The position numbers and the translations under genes are program-made. This document shows positions 1 to 7,882 of a stretch of 34,611 bases of DNA, in pieces. This DNA is from Verrucomicrobiia bacterium. Lineage in GTDB: Bacteria > Verrucomicrobiota > Verrucomicrobiia > Verrucomicrobiales > DEV007. The stretch is from assembly GCA_020439995.1 (NCBI GenBank), contig JAGROY010000242.1, positions 1-34,611 on the forward strand, given 5' to 3'. Under the pieces are notes generated by a model that was not told the DNA's origin, searched no databases, and was given only the letters and a program-made list of their open reading frames with translations. Position 1 is the first letter of the stretch. The number at the start of each line of letters is the position of its first letter.

Positions 1-3000
1 TGTCCTCCGCGGTCGCGCCGGCGTCGATGTAGGTGTCACCCACCTCGATGATCACCGGGTTGTTGCCCAGCAGGGTGATCACCGGCGCGGTGGTATCGAC
101 CACGTTCACGGTGCGCGTGACTTCGGCGGCCGCGAGCCCGGACGAATCGCTCACGTTGTAAGTCACGCTGTAGCTGCCAAGGGCACCGATGTTCACCCCG
201 TTGCTGACCACGATGGAGCCGCTGATGTCGCCGTCCTCCGCATCGGTGGCGGTGGCGCCGGCGTCCGTGTAGGGCGTCGCGGCCTCATGAGTGACGGGGT
301 TTTCGCCGAGGAGGGTCAGTACCGGCGGGGTGGTGACCACGATGGTGATGCTGTCCTGGGTCAGGGTGAGGTTGGCGGGAACAATCTCGGAGCCTTCGCC
401 CGCTCCGCCAACGGTTTTGAGGACGCTGGCGAGGGTGTTGGCGAGATTGAAGGTGTAGGTGCCCACCGTGGCGGGCGCGGTGAAGCTGCCGGACGCGAGA
501 ATGGTGCTGCCGCTCTGGCCAATGCCGGTGACGACCGTGGTGCCCTGGCCTTGCGAGGTGTCGCTGGACGCCCCGCCGAAGGTGTTCTGCGCGCCGCCGA
601 TCTCGTGGAGGTCGAGCGCGCCGGCGCTGCCGCTTTGCTGGCCCGCGTAGCCGCCCGGGCCGGTGAAGCCGAGGGGCGCGGCGGTGAAGCCGAGGGGCGC
701 GGCGGTGAAGCCGAGGGGCGCGGCGAAGTTCTGCATCGCGGCCGGGACATCGCCGGCGGCGGGCAGATCGAGTGTGGACGGATTGCCCGCGTCCTGCGCG
801 AGGTCGGTGACCAGCAGGGCGAGCCCGGAGTTGTCGCCGGAAGAGACCTCGAAGGAGATCGTCCAGTCGATGGTTTCCCCGGGAAGCACGCCTTGCCCGT
901 CGAAGGACGAGTCGAGGCTCACGGTGACCGTTTCGGTGGTGGTGGCCGGTGCGGCGGGCACCGTGTTCGCAGGCAGCTCGGCCACGAAGCCCTCAATCAA
1001 GGTATCCCCGAGACTTGCCGTTTCGCCGTCTCCATTCAGCCACGCGTAGTCGTCGGCCGTACCGGGGCCTTCGCCGGCCACGGCGACCTCGTTGAAGATG
1101 AAAATGTAGTATTCGACCTGGTCCGGGACGAAGAAGCCGCTACCCGGCATCTGTCCGCCTGCCGTCCAGTCGTTCAGAAATCCGTCCTCCAGGGGCACAC
1201 GAGTTGACTTATCCCATGAATCACCTACCCGGCACCATGCTGTGTACGCCCGATCCCATATCAGCCCAATCCAGCTCATCCGAGACCCACTCGCCGCCGT
1301 GACTTCCCGGAGTTGCGCGAGTTGACGCTCTTGGGAGACTCCCTGGGTCTCCAGCGGGTCAATGGACGCTAGGCGCGTTCCATACATCTGCCGGGCGCGC
1401 TCGCTGGCATGTTGAAAGACCCGGTAACCCTCCGCCCCAAACACGTAGGGGTCGATGTGCCATCGATCGTCGGGATCTCCGAAAAGAGTGCCGGGAATCG
1501 AGTGATACCACCACCAATAATCGACATGTAGCGGTTTGTGCCACGGTTTGATGTCGAGATCTTCCGGCCCGAAGGTGTGCGCCTTGAAGAGCTGCAGTTC
1601 CTGCAGGAAGGCCGGGTCGGCGGCCACCCCGGGACCACGGGCACCGTGGAGGATCGACGCGAGGTCGTGCAGGTCCGTGTCGCCATCGCCGTCCACGTCC
1701 CGGGCGGCGGCATCGAGCAAATCGAAGTCGGCCACATCCACGTCGCCGTCCTCGTCGACATCGAAGCGAGCCACCCGCAGGAGCTGTCCGTAAACGTCGA
1801 CCAGCGATCGTGTTGGGGCTGCGATCGATGTTGTCGGAAACGCCGTCGCCATCGCTGTCCGGGCCACTCGGGTCGCCGTCGGGGATGCACTCGTCGAGCC
1901 AGCCGTTGTCGTTGAGGTCCCGGTCATAGGTGTAGCTGAGGGATAGGCCAGCATAGGCGAAGAAGACGCCGTCATCCGGAGTAGGCATCGCCGCACTGAA
2001 CTCCAGGGCAATCTCCACAGTGTCTCCCCCGGCGCGCAAGGTCTCCCAAGTGGCCTGCGGAATCATCAGCGACTCTTCTCCCGGATTCTGCATGAGCCGA
2101 CCGACGTAGGTGCCGTTGAGGTAGACCAGAAGATACTCATCCGGATCGCTGGCGGAGGCCCAGCTTTGGAGATCGGTATCGGCGGTGATGGTGACGTCAC
2201 TGAGGGCTGGAGGCGCGGGCGCGGCGGCGGTCAAGCCATCGACCTCGGGGGTCCCCTCGATCCGGTCATGGAAAACGGAGTCGGGATCCAAATTCGAGAT
2301 CTCGAAGCTTCTTGTCTCGATCAACTGCTCCCGGTCATCAATGCCATCGTAATCGCAGTCGCGAATCGGAACCCGAGGGTCGTATCCGTTGGCAAGAGCT
2401 TTGATCTGGTTCTCAGGCACCGAATGATTCCAGATCGCCAGCTCGGCGAAGCGCACATCGGACGTTTCGCCCTCGATGCCACCGCCCAGGCTCAGGAAGG
2501 CGTCAGCAAGCAGAGCGAGTGAAACATTGACCCCAGTTGCCACCCCTGACTTCTCCCGCCCGTTGAGAAACAGGCGCGTGTGCCCACCCTGATAGGTTAC
2601 GGCGACGTGATCCCAATCCGTGGAGATGTCGCCAGACCCGTTAAGTGTGCCCCAGGACTCAGTATAGTAGTTGACCTTGAGGCCTGGGTCGTCGTTTCGC
2701 CAAACAAAGAACGATTCGCTCGCGACACTGGAACCATTCCCAAGATATACGAAAGGCCTGAAAGGTCTTCCCTGCGGAGTGTTGTCCGTGCGTTTCACCC
2801 AAAATGAGACCGTCAGCGAACCGCTGGTCATCCCCGCCGTGCCCGCGCGGAACCCGGTGATGACCTGGTCGTCATTGTTGGCATCGAAGGCAAGGGAGTG
2901 GCTCACCCGGCTTGCGATCGCGGCGGGGACGTCGGCGGGGAAACTGATGTCGTTCTCTCCGTTGCTTCCGGACTGCACGGTGCTGGCACCCCAGCCGCCG

Positions 3001-3131
3001 GCGTCGGCATCGGTGTCGCCGTCCAGCGACCAGTAGCCGACGAGACCGGCGTGGGAGACGCCCGGGAGGACGGCACAAAGAACCGCCGCCAGCAGGCCGG
3101 CGCGGAGGAATTGGTGGATGCGTGTCTTCAT
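1..3131 (-). CDS. LamG/dockerin/lectin-like/Ig-like secreted surface protein, frameshifted, 3' end outside window
   Basis: This is a large secreted, probably surface-attached protein. The start at 3131 gives a clear signal peptide (hydrophobic run, SHA|G cleavage). A LamG-like domain follows (about residues 30-235; GLVGYWSLDG start, DHVAVTYQGG, LFLNGRE). Then come Asp/Asn/Gly-rich calcium-type motifs (DSDGDGVSDN). In this frame the ORF degrades into Arg-rich nonsense and stops at 1359. Skipping one base near 1800-1818 restores an open frame to position 1. It encodes a dockerin-like pair (DVDEDGDVDVADFD, DVDGDGDTDLHDL), a C-type-lectin-like stretch (YGTRLASI, WIGLIWD, YAWLNGDGE, GFVAE), three AAPLGFT repeats, and two DUF5011/HYR-like Ig units (YTDAGATATDAEDGD), the second cut by the window edge. 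The frameshift is a real mutation or a sequence error, perhaps in the CCCC run at 1815-1818. The gene starts 27 bp after the upstream receiver gene, so it is probably co-transcribed with it. Ligand unknown. Confidence 0.75.
661..723 (-). repeat. Three tandem 21-bp coding repeats (AAPLGFT x3)
   Basis: Three identical 21-bp units lie head to tail. Read on the minus strand in the downstream frame of the surface protein, they encode AAPLGFT three times, just before a GPGGYAG stretch. Perfect identity suggests recent slippage expansion. They look like a flexible linker and are a likely site of copy-number variation. Confidence 0.85.
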
Positions 3132-3158
3132 GATGGTGTCGAACTGCTTTAGCTTGTC

Positions 3159-3536
3159 TTAGAGTCTTTCGGTGGAGGTGGCCGCGTGGCCGTTGAGTCC
3201 TTCAAGGATCTCGGGCAGTTCCGCGATGCGGTCCTTGCTGATGAAATCGATCGCCCCGGCCGCGCGGGCGCCGTCGGCCATGAGCTCGTCGTCGTATTGC
3301 GACATCACCACGACCCGCGTGCCGGGGTGCCGGGTGGTGATCTCGCCGCTGGCGAAGAGCCCGCCGCGGCCCGGCATCTTCACGTCCATGATGACCCAGT
3401 CCGGGGTGTGGCTCTCGCAGTGCGCGATGGCCTCCTCGCCGGTCCCGGCCTCGGCGAAGGTGTCGCCGGGCTCGCGCAGGCAATCGATGACCGCCTGGCG
3501 GGTCATGGGATGGTCGTCAACGATGAGGTAATTCAT
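3159..3536 (-). CDS. Stand-alone receiver-domain response regulator (CheY-like)
   Basis: This is a 125-residue single REC domain with no output domain. The key residues are present: acidic pair D7-D8 (LIVDDHP), phospho-acceptor D51 (VIMDVKMPG), S79 (VVVMSQ) and K101 (FISKD). The ATG at 3536 is preferred because MNYLIVDDHP is the normal beginning of a receiver domain. An upstream start at 3596 would add 20 residues that do not look like one. The gene is divergent from the histidine kinase at 3724 and lies 27 bp upstream of the LamG surface protein. It is likely phosphorylated by that kinase and may act by protein contact or phosphate relay. The partner assignment is inferred from position. Confidence 0.85.
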   Translation of the reverse strand: MNYLIVDDHPMTRQAVIDCLREPGDTFAEAGTGEEAIAHCESHTPDWVIMDVKMPGRGGLFASGEITTRHPGTRVVVMSQYDDELMADGARAAGAIDFISKDRIAELPEILEGLNGHAATSTERL

Positions 3537-3631
3537 GAGATCGGGCGTCGTTTCATTGCTGCACCGACTCTCTTCGAATCCAGGCGCCCTTTCCATCGGA
3601 GCACTTACGCATATTGGCCTACTGGGGAATA

Positions 3632-3674
3632 CCTGCGCAGGAACATGTAGGATGTCCTACGTATGAATACGTAG
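3632..3674. promoter_or_regulatory. Cluster of palindromes in the divergent receiver/kinase promoter region
   Basis: Three perfect inverted repeats sit in 43 bp between the divergent receiver gene and kinase gene. They are CCTGCGCAGG (3632-3641), GTAGGATGTCCTAC (3647-3660) and CTACGTATGAATACGTAG (3657-3674, 8-bp arms). The last two overlap by four bases, so occupancy may be mutually exclusive. Placement suggests operator sites controlling both genes, perhaps for the NarL-type regulator of the same cluster. That binding partner is an inference. Confidence 0.5.
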
Positions 3675-3723
3675 AGGGCAGACGGAGGCTTTACTCAGGA
3701 CGCCAACCGGGCAATGTGGTCAG

Positions 3724-6700
3724 ATGAAAAGTCCCCGGTTTGAACGGATCGCCCTGTGCGCGGCATTGCTGCTGTGCGCCGGGTCCGCTGCGTTCGCGCA
3801 GAGGAAGCTCCCGACAATCTCTGCATTCGAACTGGGCTACTCCGTCCGCGGCTGGACCGTGGACGATGGATTGAAGGGACCTTACGTGGGTGCCTTTGTT
3901 CAGTCGCCAGACGGCGCGTTGCTCTTTTCGGACAGCGAGGGTGTGATCCGCTACAACGGGATCGCATTCGAAGACCTCATCGAGACGGCGCCTCCAGGGG
4001 TGCCCCGCCGAAACATTCTCGCCATTCACGAAGGTCCGGACGGGCGGCTGTGGACCGCCGGCCTCAATGGTCAGGCGATGCGAGAAGCGGACGGCCGCTG
4101 GGCCGCCGTCGGCGAGGACCGCGGCGGACACAGCGGCGTCGGCAAGTTCGCCCGGGGCCCGGACGGGCGACTGTGGTGCGCGGTGAGCACGGGTTCAGGC
4201 CTGGTGCTGAGTGCCTGGGAGGACGGCCGCTTTCAACCGGTGCCAGAGAAGCCGCTGCGGACCGGATACGTGCAGGAACTGATGTTCGATTCGGCGGGAC
4301 AGTTGTGGCTGAGCGTGGCTGACCAAGGAGGCGGGCCACCGGTGTATCGGCTTGAGGGCGACAGCCTCGTGCCGGAATCGGCGGCGGACGACAGGGTGGG
4401 CGTCTTGTTCCACAAGGAGGGTGATACTCGACTCTGGCTGGCTACCGAGCAAGGGATTCGCGTACGCGAGGGCGATGCCTGGCGCGAGATGGTCGCCTTC
4501 TCGGATGAATTGCCAGAGAAAAATGGATTTAGCGCGTGCTCCGTGGACAGGGAGGGAAACTACTGGATTGCCACCCGTTCGCTGGCGGTCTGGGTATGTC
4601 GACCCGACGGCGAGGTGAGCCGGCTGATCAGCGAGGTCGTCAAGCTTCCGAATCTGGTGCGGGATCTCTTTGCGAGGCGGGACGGCACGATCTGGTTCAA
4701 CGGCGAGAACGGTCTGGTGCAGCTCCGGCGTCAGCCGTTCACGCTCTGGCCGCAATTTCAGCGGGATCAACGTGCCCCGATCCGTGCCATGGCCGAGGAC
4801 GGCGAGGGAACCATCTGGTTTGGGGGAATCGGTATTTACTCGCTCCGGCCCGGCGAGTTCGTCCGACCGCACTGGCAGGACGACACCGCCGTCCCCAGCG
4901 TCTATGGGATCGTCGGCAACCCGGAAGGTGGGGCCTGGTTCACGGCCGGGCGAAATTCCCTCAACGCCGTTTCCAGCGCCGCCCAGCGATTCGTGGCCCA
5001 GCCCCCGCAGGGAGCCGGCGGGGTGGTTGACCTGGCACACCACGAAGGCGGGGTCTGGTACGGGCTGGCGAAAAACCTCCTGCGCCTTCAGGAGGGACGA
5101 CTGGTGCCGGATCTGCCGGAGGGTGTGCCGCCGGGGTTCCTCGAGTGTCTTGCGGCGGCGCCGGCCGGTTTTCGCTCCAAGGGGCTCTTCTGTCACCAGG
5201 ATGGCAAGTGGCGTTTCGCCGGATTGGAAGGCGACGTAGGCGCCCTCGGGATGGCCCCCGACAACACGGTATGGGCGCGAAGGGGAGACGGGGAACTGTG
5301 TTGGCTCCGGGACGGTCAGTGGTATCACGCAAATGCCGGTGAGATGGGAATCCCAACGGAGTTCCACATGGTGTGTTCGCGGGAAGGATCGATCTGGTTC
5401 CAAGGATTGCGAGGGCCGGTGATCCGCATTGACCGCAAGGCAGCCGAAGCCTGGCTGCAGGGAGACCACAATGTCGACCTGCGGCTGAGAACCTACGGAC
5501 GGGCGGAAGGATTGGCAGCCGAGCAGGCGCCCTACGGTTCGCGCAAGCGAACCCTCATGGAGGACAGCCGGGGACGTATATGGGTGGCGACGGTCCTGGG
5601 AACCTCCGCCTGGCTCCCCTCCAACGATGCCCGGCACGCTGCGGAAGCAAGCCGCGTTGAGCCGATGCCAGTCCTGATCGAGAAAGTGCTCGTCGATGAC
5701 GAGCCAGTCGCCAACCTGAATGACACGCTGACGATGATGCCGAATCAGCACCGGCTCGAGATCCACTACGCCGGCCTCGACCTTGCTGCTCCGGAGAGCG
5801 TCCGATACCGCTATCGCATCGAGGGCTATCAGGACGAGTGGGCCGACGTGGAGCATCGCCATGCCGCCTACTTCCAGCGCATCCCGCCCGGCAACTACCG
5901 GTTCCAGGTGATCGCTGCGGACCGCTACGGAGTGTGGAACGAGGATGGCGCGGCGCTCGCCATCACCGTGCTGCCCCACTGGTGGGAGCACTGGTCATTC
6001 CGGATCGGGGCTCCAGCCGCCCTCGTCATTTTCCTGCTTGGAGTGGCCTGGCTCCGCATTCGGTCGTTCCGGCACCGCGCCCTCGAGCGCGCCCGACTTC
6101 ACGACGAGTTCTCCCGCGGGCTGATCGAGGCGCAGGAGTCCGAGCGGGCGCGCATCGCCGGCGAACTCCACGACGATCTCGGGCAGGATCTCCTTGTCAT
6201 GAAGAGCCGGATCGACTTGGCGCGACGGCGCTCAGGGTCGGCGACCGAACAGGACACGCTCCGGCAGATGTCCGAATCGGCTGCCGATGTCCTCTACAAG
6301 ATGCGCAGCTTGTCCCACCAGCTCCGTCCTCTTCATTTGGACCACTTGGGATTGTCGGCCAGCGTCAAGAGTCTCGTCAAGGAGGTCGCCGAGGCGGCGA
6401 AACTCGACTATGAAGTGGAGGCCGACGACACGGCGGAGGGGCTGTCGCCCGAGGCGAAGGTTACCGTTTACCGGATGCTCCAGGAGGCGCTCAACAACAT
6501 CGTCAAGCACGCCGAAGCCGGATCGGTGAAGGTCGAGCTGCAGCGTCATGACGGCAGGGTGACCCTCACCGTCGAGGACGATGGGCGCGGATTTCAGCAG
6601 CAGACGCCGGCCCCCGGCGGAGGCCATTCGGGACATGGGCTCCTTGCCATGAAGGAACGGTGCTCCCTCGTTGGCGGAAGGATGATCGTGAACTCAAAGC

Positions 6701-6759
6701 CGGGGGTGGGAACGCTGGTACTCATCGAGGTGCCGGTCCCGAAGGCGCAGGAAAGTTGA
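3724..6759 (+). CDS. Membrane sensor histidine kinase, reg_prop propeller / Y_Y_Y / HisKA_3 / HATPase_c
   Basis: This is a 1011-residue two-component sensor. Residues 1-26 form a signal peptide. A large periplasmic beta-propeller follows, made of reg_prop-like repeats (for example DGRLWTAG, DGTIWFNGENG, EGTIWFGG). Next is a Y_Y_Y domain (about 675-750; YRYRIEGYQDEW, PPGNYRFQVIAAD), then one transmembrane helix (about 763-780). The cytoplasmic kinase is of the NarX/HisKA_3 type: phospho-acceptor H816 in GELHDDLGQD, then an ATPase domain (EALNNIVKHA, VEDDGRGF, GHGLLAMKER). The ligand is unknown. In Bacteroidota such sensors respond to polysaccharide fragments, but here that is only analogy. It is flanked by two response regulators, one divergent and one convergent (14-bp gap), so it probably signals to both. 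Confidence 0.92.
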   Translation: MKSPRFERIALCAALLLCAGSAAFAQRKLPTISAFELGYSVRGWTVDDGLKGPYVGAFVQSPDGALLFSDSEGVIRYNGIAFEDLIETAPPGVPRRNILAIHEGPDGRLWTAGLNGQAMREADGRWAAVGEDRGGHSGVGKFARGPDGRLWCAVSTGSGLVLSAWEDGRFQPVPEKPLRTGYVQELMFDSAGQLWLSVADQGGGPPVYRLEGDSLVPESAADDRVGVLFHKEGDTRLWLATEQGIRVREGDAWREMVAFSDELPEKNGFSACSVDREGNYWIATRSLAVWVCRPDGEVSRLISEVVKLPNLVRDLFARRDGTIWFNGENGLVQLRRQPFTLWPQFQRDQRAPIRAMAEDGEGTIWFGGIGIYSLRPGEFVRPHWQDDTAVPSVYGIVGNPEGGAWFTAGRNSLNAVSSAAQRFVAQPPQGAGGVVDLAHHEGGVWYGLAKNLLRLQEGRLVPDLPEGVPPGFLECLAAAPAGFRSKGLFCHQDGKWRFAGLEGDVGALGMAPDNTVWARRGDGELCWLRDGQWYHANAGEMGIPTEFHMVCSREGSIWFQGLRGPVIRIDRKAAEAWLQGDHNVDLRLRTYGRAEGLAAEQAPYGSRKRTLMEDSRGRIWVATVLGTSAWLPSNDARHAAEASRVEPMPVLIEKVLVDDEPVANLNDTLTMMPNQHRLEIHYAGLDLAAPESVRYRYRIEGYQDEWADVEHRHAAYFQRIPPGNYRFQVIAADRYGVWNEDGAALAITVLPHWWEHWSFRIGAPAALVIFLLGVAWLRIRSFRHRALERARLHDEFSRGLIEAQESERARIAGELHDDLGQDLLVMKSRIDLARRRSGSATEQDTLRQMSESAADVLYKMRSLSHQLRPLHLDHLGLSASVKSLVKEVAEAAKLDYEVEADDTAEGLSPEAKVTVYRMLQEALNNIVKHAEAGSVKVELQRHDGRVTLTVEDDGRGFQQQTPAPGGGHSGHGLLAMKERCSLVGGRMIVNSKPGVGTLVLIEVPVPKAQES

Positions 6760-6773
6760 GCCGGGAGGTTGGG

Positions 6774-7420
6774 TTAGAGGTGCGACTTGTTGTGGAAGGC
6801 GAATTTCAGGAGGCTGTGGCTGCCGCTCAGCCCAAGCTTCATGCTGATATTCTGCCGGTGGGTCGCGACAGTGCGCACGCTGATCCCCAGCGCGTCCGCA
6901 ATCTCCTTGCTGGTCTTGTCCTCGGCGACCTGCTTCAGGATGCGCCGCTCCGCCGGAGTGAGTTGCTCCAGGCCCGGCTTGTCCTTGCGGAGTTCGGACT
7001 TTCCCCGGCTGCGCCGCACGAGGAACTCTGAAACGGAGGGACTGATGAATGTTCTTCCCGAAGCGACGGTCCGGATGGCACGGACTACATCGTCCACCGC
7101 GTTCTCCTTGAGCACGTAGCCGAGGATCCCAATGTCGATAGCCTCGTTGAAGAGGGTCTCGTTCTCGTGCATGGTCAAAAGAATGATGGCGGAACGGTGC
7201 CCGCGCTCGTGCAGGACACGCGCCACCTGCAGCCCGCTCATGCCCGGCATGTCCACATCGAGGATGGTGATGCGGGTTGCAGGGCGAGGATCTTCTCGAG
7301 CGCCTCGTCGCCGGCGGATGCCTGACCGACCAGGCGGAGGTCTTCGTCCTCGGCGAGGATCTCGCAAAGACCGCGCCTGAAGATCGGATGGTCGTCGGCG
7401 GTAAAGATGGAGATGCTCAT
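6774..7420 (-). CDS. NarL/FixJ-family response regulator (REC + LuxR HTH), single-base frameshift
   Basis: The reading frame is split. The N-terminal part starts at ATG 7420 (MSISIFTADDHPIF...LEKILALQP). The rest is one frame over (ITILDVDMPGMSG...). Adding one base near 7273-7278 turns CCCGCATC into a codon pair such as GAC-ATC and rebuilds a normal 215-residue protein. That protein has acidic DD, phospho-acceptor D in LDVDMPG, T in LLTMHE and K in VLKENA, then a LuxR-type helix-turn-helix (LTPAERRILKQVAEDKTSKEIADALGIS in two parts, VRTVATHRQNI). There is no slippery heptamer, so programmed frameshifting is unlikely; mutation or sequence error is more probable. It converges on the kinase gene and is its natural DNA-binding partner. 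Confidence 0.8.
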
Positions 7421-7695
7421 GTGATAAAAGGGGATTGTTGCCAAGATTCAGCCGCCTGGCGAGTCGAAATTCTCCCGCGTTGCTACATCCGCTACATCCA
7501 ACGTGATCCGGGCGTTCCATGAGGACGTCCGGCTTGAAGCCCATGTCACTTTTGGGTCAGGACTTTGATATCGTGGGGATTGATATTCTCAGGGCGTTAC
7601 CTTGGGCTACAATCGTTTGCCCCTTTGGGGCCTAAGAGTATGAGTTTGCTAGTTAGCTATCGAAGTACTGATCATTTTCCCATATGAGGGATGTT
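7421..7695. other. Gene-poor, locally AT-richer spacer
   Basis: No credible gene is seen here. It holds the upstream region of the NarL-type regulator, a 9-bp tandem repeat (GCTACATCC twice, about 7482-7499) and a small GC hairpin (GCCCC-TTT-GGGGC, near 7619-7631) without a following T-run. The stretch from about 7550 to 7690 is clearly richer in A/T than the regions either side. It adjoins a decayed gene fragment, so it may mark a rearrangement boundary. Confidence 0.5.
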
Positions 7696-7882
7696 TGTGC
7701 GTGCCACCATCGCAGCCCGATCCAACTCATCGCAAGCCCGATCCAACTCATCGTCGATCCACTCGCCGCGGTGACTTCCCGGAGTTGCGCAAATTTGACG
7801 CTCGTGGGAGACCTCCTGGGACTCCAGCCTGTCGATGGCTGCCGGGTGCGTGCCGTACATGCGCCGGGCGCGCTCGTTGCTA
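7696..7882 (-). pseudogene. Decayed duplicate of the lectin-like segment of the surface protein at 1-3131
   Basis: Read on the minus strand, MYGTHPAAIDRLESQEVSHE aligns with the intact copy's MYGTRLASIDPLETQGVSQE. One base later in another frame, AQLREVTAASGS, TMSWIGL and a second AMSWIGL follow, matching AQLREVTAASGSRMSWIGL. The nucleotide match to 1271-1410 is clear and in the same orientation. It carries a one-base insertion and a 20/21-bp tandem duplication (7711-7751). It has no signal peptide, no start of its own and no continuation, so it is a non-functional remnant abutting the stop codon of the next gene. Confidence 0.75.

Noticed and set aside
287..1207. 306-codon plus-strand frame at the left edge
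   Set aside because: Low-complexity composition (Gly, Glu, Arg) typical of a shadow. The opposite strand encodes recognisable lectin-like and Ig-like sequence.
4195..5991. 598-codon minus-strand open frame opposite the Y_Y_Y kinase
   Set aside because: It has no recognisable motif and lies wholly antisense to a clear sensor kinase with signal peptide, propeller and kinase motifs.
7238..7444. Separate 68-residue protein MATIPFYHMSISIF...
   Set aside because: It is the N-terminal receiver part of the frameshifted NarL-type regulator, not an independent gene.
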